This document shows, in pieces, positions 53,711-62,631 of a stretch of 64,000 nucleotides of DNA (positions within the stretch are counted from its first letter, which is position 1; the number at the start of each line of letters is the position of its first letter). Source of the stretch: Microbacterium sp. 1S1 (GTDB lineage: Bacteria; Actinomycetota; Actinomycetes; Actinomycetales; Microbacteriaceae); contig NZ_CP043430.1 in the NCBI RefSeq assembly GCF_008271365.1, positions 2,480,001 through 2,544,000 on the forward strand. Reading direction: 5' to 3'. The position numbers and the translations under genes are program-made. The notes below the pieces were generated by a model. The model had not been told where the DNA came from and made no database searches. It saw nothing but the letters and a program-made list of their open reading frames with translations.

Positions 53711-54919
53711 ATGCAGCTTTCCACGGAATCCGAAGCCATCGTCCGCGCCACGGCCCCTGTCGTCGCCGCGCATGCCGACGAGATCACGACGCTGTTCTAT
53801 CGGCGCCTGTTCGAGGCGCATCCGGCCCTGCTGAACGTCTTCAACCGCGCTCATCAGGTGCAGGGGGACCAGCCGAAGGCACTCGCCGCTTCCGTCGTGG
53901 CGTTCGCCCTCCACCTGATCGACCCCGCGGCGCCCGACTTCTCTCCGGTGATGCGGCGGATCGCTCACAAGCACGTTTCCCTGGGGATCGCACCGCGGCA
54001 GTACACGACAGTGGGACGCTATCTGCTCGGCGCGGTGGACGAGGTCCTCGGCGAGGCCGTGACCCCGCCCGTCCATGCCGCATGGGACGAGGTGTACTGG
54101 TTGTTCGCCTGCTCTCTCATCGCGGAGGAGGCGCGCCTGTACGCCCAGGGTGGCACGGATCCCGCGCGCCCCTGGCGGGCGCACCGGGTCGTCGATCGTG
54201 TCGAAGAGGCGCGGGACGTCATCTCCCTGATCCTGGAACCCGTGGAGGGCCGGCGTGCGGCCTATCGCACTGGGCAGTATGTCGCCGTCTCCGTCGAGCT
54301 TCCGGATGGCGTGCGTCAGCCGCGGCAGTACACGATCTCGTCCGCACCTCAGACCGACGGCGGCCTGCGGATCACGGTGAAGCGGGTCCGTGGCATCGAC
54401 GGTGCCCCAGACGGTCAGGTGTCCACGTGGCTCCATGAGAACGCGTTTCCCGGCACGGTGATCGACGTCTCTCAGCCAGCCGGCGACCTCGTGCTCGATG
54501 ACTCGGCCGAGCCGATCGTCCTGGTCTCCGCCGGGATCGGTATCACCCCCGTCGCCGCAATGGTCGACGACGTGTCGCGGCGCCGACCGTCCCGCCCGGT
54601 GCTGCTGCTCCACGTCGACCGGGGCCCGGACACGCACGCGTTGGCCTCCGCCATCCGCGAGCGCTCCGCCCACCTCACCGATCTCCACAGTGTGACGTGG
54701 TACACCGAGGAGGACGCGGCCGCTGCCCGTCCAGGACGGATGGACCTCGCGGATGTCGAGCTTCCTGAGAACGCCCGGGTGTTCCTCTGCGGGCCGCTGC
54801 CGTTCATGCAGTCGGTCCGGCGTACTCTCACGGCCCGGGGCATACCGGCCGAGCGCATCGACGCCGAGGTCTTCGGTCCCGACCTGTGGACCGGGCGTGC
54901 CGACGCCGGCGCGGCATGA
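53711..54919 (+). CDS. hmp: Flavohaemoglobin (nitric oxide dioxygenase)
   Basis: 402 residues. Globin part to about 135 with Tyr30 (FYRRLF), the proximal His in RIAHKHVSLGI, and Glu/Lys around the haem pocket; then the FAD-binding part with YRTGQYVAVSVELPDG and PRQYTISSAPQ and the NAD(P) part with LVSAGIGITPVAAMVDD and FLCGPLPFMQSVRRTL. It turns NO to nitrate. AAGGAAG precedes the ATG. Downstream of the broken surface gene; no NsrR-type site was recognised. A second globin is encoded at 38393. Confidence 0.94.
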   Translation: MQLSTESEAIVRATAPVVAAHADEITTLFYRRLFEAHPALLNVFNRAHQVQGDQPKALAASVVAFALHLIDPAAPDFSPVMRRIAHKHVSLGIAPRQYTTVGRYLLGAVDEVLGEAVTPPVHAAWDEVYWLFACSLIAEEARLYAQGGTDPARPWRAHRVVDRVEEARDVISLILEPVEGRRAAYRTGQYVAVSVELPDGVRQPRQYTISSAPQTDGGLRITVKRVRGIDGAPDGQVSTWLHENAFPGTVIDVSQPAGDLVLDDSAEPIVLVSAGIGITPVAAMVDDVSRRRPSRPVLLLHVDRGPDTHALASAIRERSAHLTDLHSVTWYTEEDAAAARPGRMDLADVELPENARVFLCGPLPFMQSVRRTLTARGIPAERIDAEVFGPDLWTGRADAGAA

Positions 54920-55037
54920 GGCGCGCGGGACGCGGGCGGCGGAAAGGCGCGAGCGGCTGTGTCAAGCCCCTCGCCGGCGGTGCGCGGAGACGGCAGACTG
55001 CGGTCGTGCGGCATCCCGCCGCGGAACGGGAGTGATT

Positions 55038-55298
55038 ATGAGCATCGGCAGCGGTATCGCGCTCTTCGTCATCGGAGCGATCCTGGTCTTCGCCGTCAAC
55101 GTCGACGTGCAGTGGGTCGATCTGGATATGGTCGGCTACATCCTCATGGGTGCCGGCGTGATCATCTTCCTCATCGGCATCGTTCTGTTGGCACGGCGGC
55201 GTCGCACGGAGACCGTTTCTCGCACGTACGTGGACCCCGCTACGGGAGAACCCACGACGCGCCGATCCGTCAGCTCGAGTTCCGACGAGGGGCTCTGA
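55038..55298 (+). CDS. DUF6458-like small membrane protein
   Basis: 86 residues with two helices (SGIALFVIGAILVFAVNV and MVGYILMGAGVIIFLIGIVL), a short VDVQWVDLD loop between them, and a basic, then acidic tail RTYVDPATGEPTTRRSVS. Common in Microbacteriaceae; function unknown. AACGGGAGTG precedes ATG 55038. A strong hairpin ends the transcript at 55321-55350. Confidence 0.8.
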   Translation: MSIGSGIALFVIGAILVFAVNVDVQWVDLDMVGYILMGAGVIIFLIGIVLLARRRRTETVSRTYVDPATGEPTTRRSVSSSSDEGL

Positions 55299-55320
55299 GC
55301 CCAGGAGTCGGAGAAGGAGG

Positions 55321-55350
55321 AAGGGCCGCGGGGGCTCCCGCGGCCCTTTT
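55321..55350 (+). terminator. Intrinsic terminator (12-bp stem, T run)
   Basis: AAGGGCCGCGGG (55321-55332) is the perfect reverse complement of CCCGCGGCCCTT (55337-55348), followed by TT at 55349-55350. It lies 23 nt after the DUF6458-type stop and 4 nt before the convergent gene end. The plus-strand T run supports rho-independent termination; it may also stop the opposite gene. Confidence 0.85.
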
Positions 55351-55353
55351 CCG

Positions 55354-55671
55354 TCAGACGGTGTCGGCGCCTTCCAGATGCTCCTCGACGAGAGTGATGC
55401 CCCCGCTCGAGTTGGCCGAGTGCGCGAGCTCCTCGATCCAGCGTCTGCTCAGCTCGGGAGTCTCCGACTCCTCGAACACGAATCGGAGCGGGATCGAGGG
55501 GTGGAGCCACAGCGTCGAACGACCGGGAGCGTCCCCCTCGGGGTGGCGCCAGGAGAGCGTGAAGCTCTCGTTGCGGCGCAGCTTCGTCGCGATGACGACT
55601 TTCAAGTGCGCCAGTGCGCGATCCTCGATCTGGATCGGGGTCTGGGTGTCGCCGTAGAAGAGACTGCCCAT
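55354..55671 (-). CDS. DUF7882-like small Microbacteriaceae protein
   Basis: 105 residues from ATG 55671. MGSLFYGDTQTPIQIEDRAL then AHLKVVIATKLRRNESFTLS and a WRHPEGDAPGRSTLWLHPSI strand region match the small actinobacterial family I recall as DUF7882 (sometimes labelled ATP-dependent DNA ligase, which nothing here supports). A 12-codon reading frame with its own ribosome-binding site ends 2 nt upstream, so the start is probably coupled to it. Confidence 0.7.
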   Translation of the reverse strand: MGSLFYGDTQTPIQIEDRALAHLKVVIATKLRRNESFTLSWRHPEGDAPGRSTLWLHPSIPLRFVFEESETPELSRRWIEELAHSANSSGGITLVEEHLEGADTV

Positions 55672-55673
55672 CG

Positions 55674-55712
55674 TCAGCCAGCCTTCGCAGTGCGAGCGTC
55701 GAGGATGTTCAT
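55674..55712 (-). CDS. Putative 12-residue leader peptide
   Basis: ATG 55712 reads MNILDARTAKAG then TGA. AAGGAGC (plus-strand GCTCCTT near 55716-55722) lies 4 nt upstream. The stop is 2 nt before the DUF7882-like ATG, an arrangement that would couple translation. No run of one amino acid is seen, so a classical attenuator is not suggested. Confidence 0.4.
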   Translation of the reverse strand: MNILDARTAKAG

Positions 55713-55858
55713 ACCGCTCCTTCGGAACGTTTCGGGAGGGAGCTGGCACGGCGCTCCCAGGGATACTTGGACTCTAGCCAGCATGCGCACGAGATGGTGC
55801 GCTTATCAGCGACTCGCCGTCCTGCCCGAACAGACTGTGCGCCTGCTGTCAGCCGCGG

Positions 55859-56773
55859 CTACCGCGGCGTCACCGTCGGCGCATCTCCGTAGGTCTTCCG
55901 GTACGCCGCAGCGAACCGGGAGACGTTGCCGAAACCCCACCGTCGGGCCACGGCGCTCACGGAGTCTCCCTTGCCGTGCTGGAGGTCTCGACGTGCGCCG
56001 TCCAGACGCGCGCGCCGCAGTGCCTCGGTCGGAGTCGTGTCGAGTGCTCGTCGGAATGCATACTGCAGACCACGGGTGGACATGAATGCGGCGGCCGCCA
56101 CATCGTCCACCGTGATGGGGAGGTGCGCATTGTCCTCGATGTAGGCGAGGGCGCGGCGGACGGAGAGTGGCGCTGCCGAGCGCTGCGTGGGGCTCTGCAG
56201 TGCCTCGCTGAAGGTGGTGGGGAAGGACGACATCGTCAGGAGCAAGGCGTGTCGCTCGAGTTCAGCGGCGATGAGCGGATCCGCACCGTCCTGACCGAAG
56301 GCGCCGTCGATGTACGAGAACATCCGCTCCCACCGAGCCCCGTGCTGAGGGGTATGCGGCGCGAGCCCGGTGGCGCGGAGTTCGAGACGGTCGTCCCCGG
56401 TGGCCTGCCGCAGCGCTTCACGGGCAGCCGCCCGATCGAACACGAGCGCACGGACGCGGGCGCCCCGGTTCCACTTCGCCTCCACCCGGGCCCCGTCGGT
56501 GAGCCAGGGCTGCCCGGCGTCGAGCTCCTGACGTCCCGACCAGACGCGTGCGTCGACACCGTCGACGCGGCACACGAGCAACTGATCATCCGGTTCGGCC
56601 CGCGAGTGCACCTGCGCGGCGAGCTCGTAGCGGACGAGCGACATGCGCCCGGCCTCCACGGAGCGCCAGTCGAAGCGGAATCGACGCGGGTCCACATCCT
56701 GCAACGTCGCCGACGGGACGAACTGCTGCCAGGTGGCCTCCACCTGCTCGACGTCCCTGGATGTGAACTGCAC
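55859..56773 (-). CDS. AraC-family transcriptional regulator
   Basis: 304 residues from GTG 56773, which has AAGGAG 5 nt upstream; GTG 56827 is an alternative. An N-terminal cupin-like sensing region (VQFTSRDVEQVEATWQQFV) is followed by two helix-turn-helix units at the C-terminus: AFMSTRGLQYAFRRALDTTP and ARRWGFGNVSRFAAAYRKTY. Ligand and targets unknown. Divergent from the following alpha/beta hydrolase gene by 134 nt. Confidence 0.88.
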   Translation of the reverse strand: MQFTSRDVEQVEATWQQFVPSATLQDVDPRRFRFDWRSVEAGRMSLVRYELAAQVHSRAEPDDQLLVCRVDGVDARVWSGRQELDAGQPWLTDGARVEAKWNRGARVRALVFDRAAAREALRQATGDDRLELRATGLAPHTPQHGARWERMFSYIDGAFGQDGADPLIAAELERHALLLTMSSFPTTFSEALQSPTQRSAAPLSVRRALAYIEDNAHLPITVDDVAAAAFMSTRGLQYAFRRALDTTPTEALRRARLDGARRDLQHGKGDSVSAVARRWGFGNVSRFAAAYRKTYGDAPTVTPR

Positions 56774-56894
56774 CGACACTCCTTGCTGCGCTGCGCCCGG
56801 TCGCTGACGGTGCGCTTCTTCGGACACTAGCCGATGCCGCTGACAAGACGGTGCAGCGCGGCCCCGTCCTGTCTTGCGCTCGGACCGCGGCTCG

Positions 56895-56900
56895 TAGACT
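56895..56900 (+). promoter_or_regulatory. -10 box (TAGACT) of the 56908 hydrolase
   Basis: TAGACT, 7 nt before ATG 56908; leaderless. Confidence 0.6.
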
Positions 56901-56907
56901 CGACAGC

Positions 56908-57807
56908 ATGAGTGTGCCTTCCCCGTATGCGGAGCGGCTGCGCCGACTTCCCGTGCAGCGCCATGAGGTCGACGTCCGTGGTGGGTCGACCGCGTACTGG
57001 GCCTACGGACCCTCCGACGCGGAGACCACCGTGATCGCGGTGCACGGCTTCCGTGGAGAACATCACGGCCTCGAACCCGTCTTGGCGTTCCTCCCCGAGC
57101 TTCGGGTGCTCGTTCCCGACCTTCCCGGATTCGGCGAGTCCGCCCCGCTGCCCGGTCGACGACACGACCTGCGCGAGTATGTCGGCTGGTTGATCGACTT
57201 CGCCGCGGCCACGGCCCCCGGTGCCGTCATCCTGGGGCACTCGTTCGGATCGATCGTGACCGCCGCCGCCGTGGCGGGAGGGCTGCAGACGCCGCGACTG
57301 ATCCTCATGAACCCCATCGGCGCGCCGGCGCTGGAAGGGCCGAAGGGGCTCATGACCCGCCTCGCGGTCCTGTACTACGCGCTCGGCGCCAAGCTCCCGC
57401 CCCGGATCGGTACCGCCGTGCTGCGGAATCGAGTGATCGTCCGCGTCATGAGCATCAGCATGGCGAAGACCCGGGATCCGGAGCTCAGGCGGTTCATCCA
57501 TGATCAGCACGACACGTACTTCTCCCGGTTCTCCGACCGGGAGGTGCTGCACGACGCGTTCGTGGCGAGCGTGTCCCACGACGTCCGGGAGTTCGCGCCA
57601 TCGATCGAGGTGCCCACGCTTCTCATCGCCGCCGAACGCGACGACATCACGCCGATCGAGGCGGAGCGGCAGCTCGCGACCCTCTTCCCCGACGCGACCC
57701 TCGTCGAGATCGCGCGGGTGGGTCACCTGATCCATTACGAGACGCCGGCCGAGGCCGCCGGTGCGATCCGTCGCTTCCTCAGGATTCCCGTCGCGCGAGG
57801 CCGATGA
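56908..57807 (+). CDS. Alpha/beta hydrolase
   Basis: 299 residues. HG motif VIAVHGFRGEHHGLEPVL, nucleophile elbow LGHSFGSIVT, the acid Asp in RDDITPIE and His in VGHLIHYETP form a standard alpha/beta-hydrolase set. Substrate unknown. Its last bases overlap the 3' end of the convergent Lrp gene by 29 nt. Confidence 0.88.
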   Translation: MSVPSPYAERLRRLPVQRHEVDVRGGSTAYWAYGPSDAETTVIAVHGFRGEHHGLEPVLAFLPELRVLVPDLPGFGESAPLPGRRHDLREYVGWLIDFAAATAPGAVILGHSFGSIVTAAAVAGGLQTPRLILMNPIGAPALEGPKGLMTRLAVLYYALGAKLPPRIGTAVLRNRVIVRVMSISMAKTRDPELRRFIHDQHDTYFSRFSDREVLHDAFVASVSHDVREFAPSIEVPTLLIAAERDDITPIEAERQLATLFPDATLVEIARVGHLIHYETPAEAAGAIRRFLRIPVARGR

Positions 57808-58252
57808 GCCCGGCCACCCGGAACGGGATCACCTCGCCCATGGCGAGCGAGGTCTCCGTCCGTTCCACGCCCTCGATGGAGAGGATCCGGGCGTCCGTGT
57901 CGAACAGATGACGGGCGTCGCGGCACGCCACGCGCGCCAGCAGGTCGATGGAGCCGCTGAGTCCGTGCGCCTGGACGACCTCAGGGATGCGCGCGAGCTC
58001 GTTGATGATGCGCGGGAGCTCTGTCTGCCGGACGCCGATGCTGACGAACGCCTGCAAGGGAAAACCCAGCACGTCCGTGGAGAAGGCGCGCTCATAGGAG
58101 AGGAACACGCCGCTCTGCTCCAGCCGCGCCATCCGCGCTTGGATGGTGTTGCGCGACAGGCTCATCCGCTCGGCCAGCGCGACGATCGTGACGCGCGGAT
58201 CGTCGGCGAGGGCCGTGAGGAGTTCGAGGTCGATCCGGTCCAGTCCTGGCAT
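57779..58252 (-). CDS. Lrp/AsnC-family transcriptional regulator
   Basis: 157 residues from ATG 58252. HTH MPGLDRIDLELLTALADDPR, VALAERMSLSRNTIQARMAR, then the RAM domain with FVSIGVRQTELPRI and GSIDLLARVACRDARHLFD. Such proteins sense amino acids. It is divergent from the bkd operon, which it likely regulates, as bkdR-type Lrp regulators do in related actinobacteria. TAAGGT (58261-58266) lies 8 nt upstream of the start. Two direct repeats, GTGCCAAA at 58254-58261 and 58280-58287, are in this promoter region. Confidence 0.92.
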   Translation of the reverse strand: MPGLDRIDLELLTALADDPRVTIVALAERMSLSRNTIQARMARLEQSGVFLSYERAFSTDVLGFPLQAFVSIGVRQTELPRIINELARIPEVVQAHGLSGSIDLLARVACRDARHLFDTDARILSIEGVERTETSLAMGEVIPFRVAGLIGLARRES

Positions 58253-58253
58253 A

Positions 58254-58287
58254 GTGCCAAACCTTAGCACCTGGTCACCGTGCCAAA
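58254..58287. promoter_or_regulatory. Direct repeats (GTGCCAAA) in the lrp-bkd control region
   Basis: GTGCCAAA occurs at 58254-58261 and 58280-58287, 26 nt apart (near 2.5 turns). They bracket the lrp -10 box. Binding by the Lrp protein, with autoregulation and control of the bkd operon, is inference. Confidence 0.45.
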
Positions 58288-58423
58288 ATGAGCAACATGC
58301 TCAGGAGCCGCCGAGTTGCTTGAGCGAGGTGTTGAGCGGACGTACCCTCAGACCATGCCGGTGACGACGCCGGCGCCGTTGCGCGAAGCCTCACGAGGGC
58401 CGCCAGGGACGAGGAGGACGATG

Positions 58424-59539
58424 ATGTCGCCGCAGACCACCCCGATCGCAGATGCCGCCCAGGATCTCGAGCTTTCAGAGCGGATCCTCGCTCCGGACGG
58501 GTCGCGGACTCCGAATGCCCGGCTGGACTCCTACGTCGCCGACGTCGACGCCCCGCGCCTGCGGGCGCTCCACCGGGACATGGTGATCCTCCGCCGTATC
58601 GACGCCGAGGGTGTCGCTCTGCAGCGGCAAGGTCAGCTCGGCCTGTGGGCTCCCTGTCAGGGCCAGGAGGCGACGCAGATCGGCACCGCACGCGCCCTCG
58701 ACCCGCAGGACTACGTCTTTCCCAGCTATCGCGAGACCGGGGTGATCTACGCGCGTGGAGCGCAGCCGGGGGACTACGTGCGCATGTGGCGGGGTGAGGA
58801 GGGAGCGGCCTATGATCCCGCTGCTCTGCGTGTCGCTCCGCTGCAGATCATCATCGGTGCGCAGACCCTCCATGCCGTCGGATATGCGCTGGGCATCAGG
58901 CACGAGAACGCGCCGGAGGTCGCCGTGACGTACTTCGGCGACGGGGCGACGAGTCAGGGGGACGTGAACGAAGCGATGATCTTCGCCGCGTCCTACCAGG
59001 CCCCGGTCGTCTTCGTCTGTCAGAACAACCATTGGGCCATCTCCGAGCCGGTCGCCGTGCAGTCGCAGTATCCCATCGCGGGTCGCGCGCCGGGCTTCGG
59101 GATCCCGAGCCTGCGCGTGGACGGCAACGACGTCCTGGCCTGCATGGCAGCGATGCGATGGGCGCTGGAGCACGCTCGTTCCGGGAAGGGACCGGCCTAC
59201 ATCGAGGCGGTGACCTACCGCATGGGCCCGCACACCACGGCGGACGACCCGACCCGCTACCGTGACGAGGCCGAACTCGAGGCGTGGCGTCGGCGCGACC
59301 CGATCGCGCGTGTGGAGGCGTACCTTCGCGCATCGGGCGAACTGTCCGAGGAACACGTCGCCGAGACGCAGGCGGCGGCGGACGCCGTCGCCAAAGAGAT
59401 GCGTGCCGCCTGCCTCGGCATGGTCACCCGTCCGCCCCTCGCGGTGTTCGACGGGGTCTACGCCGAACCCCACACCGGGTTGCAGCGTCAGCGGGACGAG
59501 TACGCCGCATACCTCGCGTCGTTCGAAGGCGAGGCGTGA
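58424..59539 (+). CDS. bkdA: Branched-chain 2-oxo acid dehydrogenase E1 alpha
   Basis: 371 residues from ATG 58424 (AGGAGG 6 nt upstream; ATG 58421 is too close). LWAPCQGQEATQIGTARALD, TYFGDGATSQGDVNEAMIFA (TDP-binding GDG...N) and HTTADDPTRYRDE are typical. Part of a thiamine-dependent E1 that decarboxylates branched-chain 2-oxo acids. It could be called pyruvate dehydrogenase; the Lrp neighbour, the TetR neighbour and the carboxylase downstream favour the leucine-degradation assignment. Confidence 0.88.
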   Translation: MSPQTTPIADAAQDLELSERILAPDGSRTPNARLDSYVADVDAPRLRALHRDMVILRRIDAEGVALQRQGQLGLWAPCQGQEATQIGTARALDPQDYVFPSYRETGVIYARGAQPGDYVRMWRGEEGAAYDPAALRVAPLQIIIGAQTLHAVGYALGIRHENAPEVAVTYFGDGATSQGDVNEAMIFAASYQAPVVFVCQNNHWAISEPVAVQSQYPIAGRAPGFGIPSLRVDGNDVLACMAAMRWALEHARSGKGPAYIEAVTYRMGPHTTADDPTRYRDEAELEAWRRRDPIARVEAYLRASGELSEEHVAETQAAADAVAKEMRAACLGMVTRPPLAVFDGVYAEPHTGLQRQRDEYAAYLASFEGEA

Positions 59540-59541
59540 CC

Positions 59542-60552
59542 ATGACCGAACTCACGCTCGGCAAGGCGCTCGGCGCTGGCCTCCGGCAGGCGATGCTCGA
59601 CGACGAGAAGGTCGTGCTCCTCGGGGAGGACATCGGCAAACTCGGCGGCGTCTTCCGGATCACCGACGGGCTGCTCGCCGAGTTCGGTGCGGCGAGGGTC
59701 ATCGACACGCCGCTCGCGGAGTCCGGGATCGTCGGCATGGCCGTCGGCCTCGCGTTTCGGGGGTACCGCCCGGTCGTCGAGATCCAGTTCGACGGATTCG
59801 TGTATCCCGCGTTCGATCAGATCGTGTCCCAGGTCGCGAAGCTGCACTACCGCACCCAAGGTCGGGTGAAGATGCCGATCACGATCCGCATCCCGTGGGC
59901 CGGGGGGATCGGGGCCGCGGAGCATCACTCCGAGTCGCCGGAGGCGTACTTCGCCCACACCGCGGGGCTGCGGGTGATCGCCGTGTCGAATCCGGAGGAC
60001 GCCTACCGCAGCCTCCGGCAGGCCATCGCGTCCGATGATCCTGTTGTCTTCTTCGAACCGAAGCGGTTGTACCACCACAAGGGGGAGGTCGACCTGGAGG
60101 CCCCGCTCGCGGATGCACCGCCGATGGGTCTCGCGCGTATCGTGCGTCCGGGGACGGATGCCACCGTCCTGACCTACGGCGCCATGGTCAGCACGGCGCT
60201 GCAGGCCGCTGAGGCAGCGGAGGACGAGGGCATCGCGCTGGAGGTGATCGACCTCCGCTCGCTGTCCCCGGTGGACTACGACTCGGTTGCCGCGTCCGTG
60301 CGGAAGACCGGACGCGTGGTCGTCGTGCACGAGGCTTCCCGGGAGGCCGGTCTGGCCGCGGAGGTCATCGCTAGCGTGACCGAGCGCTGCTTCGAATACC
60401 TCGAATCGGCTCCGCTGCGGGTCACCGGTCACGATGTTCCGTATCCCCCGGCCAAGCTCGAGAAGTACCATCTCCCGGACCTCGACCGGATCCTCGACGC
60501 GGTCGATCGCGTGCTCGATCGCCCGCACAGCCTGACGGGAGCAGACGTATGA
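59542..60552 (+). CDS. bkdB: Branched-chain 2-oxo acid dehydrogenase E1 beta
   Basis: 336 residues. VLLGEDIGKLGGVFRITDGL, DTPLAESGIVGMAVGLAFRG, RPVVEIQFDGFVYPAFDQI and C-terminal transketolase-type domain. Pairs with the E1 alpha product 2 nt upstream and binds the cofactor's aminopyrimidine. Its end overlaps the E2 ATG by 4 nt (ATGA). Confidence 0.92.
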   Translation: MTELTLGKALGAGLRQAMLDDEKVVLLGEDIGKLGGVFRITDGLLAEFGAARVIDTPLAESGIVGMAVGLAFRGYRPVVEIQFDGFVYPAFDQIVSQVAKLHYRTQGRVKMPITIRIPWAGGIGAAEHHSESPEAYFAHTAGLRVIAVSNPEDAYRSLRQAIASDDPVVFFEPKRLYHHKGEVDLEAPLADAPPMGLARIVRPGTDATVLTYGAMVSTALQAAEAAEDEGIALEVIDLRSLSPVDYDSVAASVRKTGRVVVVHEASREAGLAAEVIASVTERCFEYLESAPLRVTGHDVPYPPAKLEKYHLPDLDRILDAVDRVLDRPHSLTGADV

Positions 60553-61925
60553 TCGCCGAATTCCATTTGCCCGATCTCGGGGAAGGGCTGACCGAGGCCG
60601 AGGTCGTACAGTGGCTGGTCGCTCCGGGGGACGCCGTCACCTTGAATCAGACGCTTGCCGAGGTCGAGACCGCGAAGGCCGTCGTCGAGTTGCCGTCCCC
60701 CTACGAGGGGATGGTCTCGGCCCTCCACGCAGAGGCGGGGGAGACCGTCGCGGTCGGTGCTCCGCTGATCGACTTCGACGTCGAGGGCGGGGAAGCGCCG
60801 GTCGCATCGTCGGGTACCGGGCAGGAGGCCGCGGCGGAGAAGGCGCAGCCGAACCTCGTGGGGTACGGGGCAGCTCCGACGACCAGCGGCCGTCCCGCAC
60901 GACGTGCGCGTCGCCGGGGGTCCTCGGAAGGAGCGGCCGGTCCTGACACGGCGGTCTTGGAAGCGGCCCCGCACGATGCGATGCCGTCGACCGCGGTGGA
61001 GCCCGCACTGGAGCGACCGCGATCGACGCCTCCGGTTCGGGCGTACGCCAAGCGCCTCGGCGTCGACCTCGTGCTCGTTGCCGCCGAGGTGGGAGACCGT
61101 GTGATCACCCGGGCGGACATCGATGCGTACGCCGAGCGCGTCGGCCTGATCGCGTCGGGGGCGACATCGACGCCCGGGGACAGTGTCACCTCGACTCAGC
61201 CTGGTCCCGGGTGGGAGGGTCGTCCGCGCGAGACGCGGGTCCCGATCCGGGGAGTGCGCAAGCACACGGCGGCGGCGATGGTGCGGAGCGCCTTCACGGC
61301 CCCGCACGTGACGGTCTTCCACACCGTGGATGTCACATCGACCATGGAGATGCTGGGCCGCCTCCGCGAGGACAAGACCCTCGCCGGGCACCGGATCGGT
61401 CCGCTCGGGGTCGTCGCGAAGGCGGTCTGCCTCGCTTTGCGCCGGGCACCCGGCTTGAACGCGCGCTGGGACGAGGAGGCCGGCGAGATCGTCCACTACG
61501 GCTACGTCGACCTCGGAATCGCCGCCGCGACGGACCGAGGACTCATCGTCCCGATGATCCGCGACGCCGACCGGATGAACCTCGTCGAGCTGTCGGCAGC
61601 GGTCCGGGATCTCGCAGAGACGGCACGGGCCGGCAAGACCTCGCCGGCGGAGCTCGCCGGTGGGACGTTCTCCCTGTCGAACATCGGCGTGTTCGGCGTC
61701 GACGCGGGGACGCCGATCCTCCCGCCGGGCCAGTCCGGAATCCTCGCCATCGGGACCGTTCGGAAGCAGCCGTGGGAGTACCGCGGAGAGATCGCGCTCC
61801 GTCAGGTCATGACGCTGAGCCTGTCGTTCGACCACCGTCTCGTCGACGGCGCGGAGGGAGCGACCTTCCTCAAGGACGTCGCCGACATTCTGGAGGATCC
61901 CGGTCGGGCGATGCTGCTCAGCTAG
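60549..61925 (+). CDS. bkdC: Dihydrolipoamide acyltransferase E2 of 2-oxo acid dehydrogenase complex
   Basis: 458 residues. Single lipoyl domain with Lys43 in AEVETAKAVVELPSPYEGM, a Pro/Ala-rich linker, a peripheral-subunit-binding region (VRAYAKRLGVDLVLVAAEVG) and the catalytic domain with SFDHRLVDGAEGATFL (His429, Asp433). Transfers the acyl group to CoA. Its 3' end overlaps the convergent tetR by 8 nt. Confidence 0.94.
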   Translation: MIAEFHLPDLGEGLTEAEVVQWLVAPGDAVTLNQTLAEVETAKAVVELPSPYEGMVSALHAEAGETVAVGAPLIDFDVEGGEAPVASSGTGQEAAAEKAQPNLVGYGAAPTTSGRPARRARRRGSSEGAAGPDTAVLEAAPHDAMPSTAVEPALERPRSTPPVRAYAKRLGVDLVLVAAEVGDRVITRADIDAYAERVGLIASGATSTPGDSVTSTQPGPGWEGRPRETRVPIRGVRKHTAAAMVRSAFTAPHVTVFHTVDVTSTMEMLGRLREDKTLAGHRIGPLGVVAKAVCLALRRAPGLNARWDEEAGEIVHYGYVDLGIAAATDRGLIVPMIRDADRMNLVELSAAVRDLAETARAGKTSPAELAGGTFSLSNIGVFGVDAGTPILPPGQSGILAIGTVRKQPWEYRGEIALRQVMTLSLSFDHRLVDGAEGATFLKDVADILEDPGRAMLLS

Positions 61926-62520
61926 CGGCGCGCAGAGCGGCCTCGGCCATCGCGACGAGCACGGTCGCGGTGGCCGAATGCCCTCGCGTCGCCGCCCGGG
62001 TGCTATGAGGGGTGGAGTTGATGAGACCGAAGCACGCCTGCACACGGAGCCGGAGCTCGTCGCGGTCGAGCGGCTTCGCCGTCTCCAGCGCCCCCAGCGC
62101 GTCCATCCAGAGCTCGATGTACGCGCGCTGAAGGCGACGCACCTCGGCCCGGTCGGCCTCGTCGAGGAAGGCGAGGTCGCGGTCCTGGACCTGGATCACC
62201 TCGGCGTTGCCGAGCGCGAACTCCACATGGAACCGGATGAGTCCGCGCATGCGCTCGTCGGGTGTGGTCTGCTCGTCGGAGACGCGCCGCCCTCCGGCCA
62301 CGAGATCCTGGCTGACCTTGACGAGAACCGCCCCGAGGAGGGCCTGTTTTCCCGCGAAGTGACGATACACCGCGGGCCCGGACACGCCGACGGCGGCGCC
62401 GATGTCCTCCAGGCTCACACCGCTGTACCCGCGCGCGGCGAACAACCGGGCGGCGGCATGCAGGAGGGCGTCGGAGCGTTCCGCCTTGGCGCGGTCGCGA
62501 GCGGTGGAGGGGCTTGTCAT
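61918..62520 (-). CDS. TetR-family transcriptional regulator
   Basis: 200 residues. HTH at the N-terminus: ALLHAAARLFAARGYSGVSL, DIGAAVGVSGPAVYRHFAGK; the C-terminal ligand domain is helical. ATG 62520 is divergent from the carboxylase gene. The perfect palindrome GGTTAGTG-AA-CACTAACC at 62552-62569 is very likely its operator. Comparable TetR regulators guard leucine-degradation genes in mycobacteria. Confidence 0.92.
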   Translation of the reverse strand: MTSPSTARDRAKAERSDALLHAAARLFAARGYSGVSLEDIGAAVGVSGPAVYRHFAGKQALLGAVLVKVSQDLVAGGRRVSDEQTTPDERMRGLIRFHVEFALGNAEVIQVQDRDLAFLDEADRAEVRRLQRAYIELWMDALGALETAKPLDRDELRLRVQACFGLINSTPHSTRAATRGHSATATVLVAMAEAALRAAS

Positions 62521-62551
62521 CTCAGTTAATCCTCGCTAACCTGGACCGACG

Positions 62552-62569
62552 GGTTAGTGAACACTAACC
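62552..62569. promoter_or_regulatory. Perfect palindromic operator (18 bp) between tetR and the carboxylase gene
   Basis: GGTTAGTG (62552-62559), two central bases AA, CACTAACC (62562-62569). It is 31 nt from the tetR start and about 62 nt from the carboxylase ATG, so a bound TetR could block both promoters. A partial GCTAACC half site also occurs at about 62535-62541. Confidence 0.65.
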
Positions 62570-62631
62570 GAGAATGCATGCAGCGCGCCAGGTCCATCGC
62601 CGGCGCGACGTGGGTCGAGGAGGACATCACG

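Noticed and set aside
52874-54688. 604-residue minus-strand open frame
   Set aside because: Antisense of the surface-protein repeats and flavohaemoglobin; no start signal.
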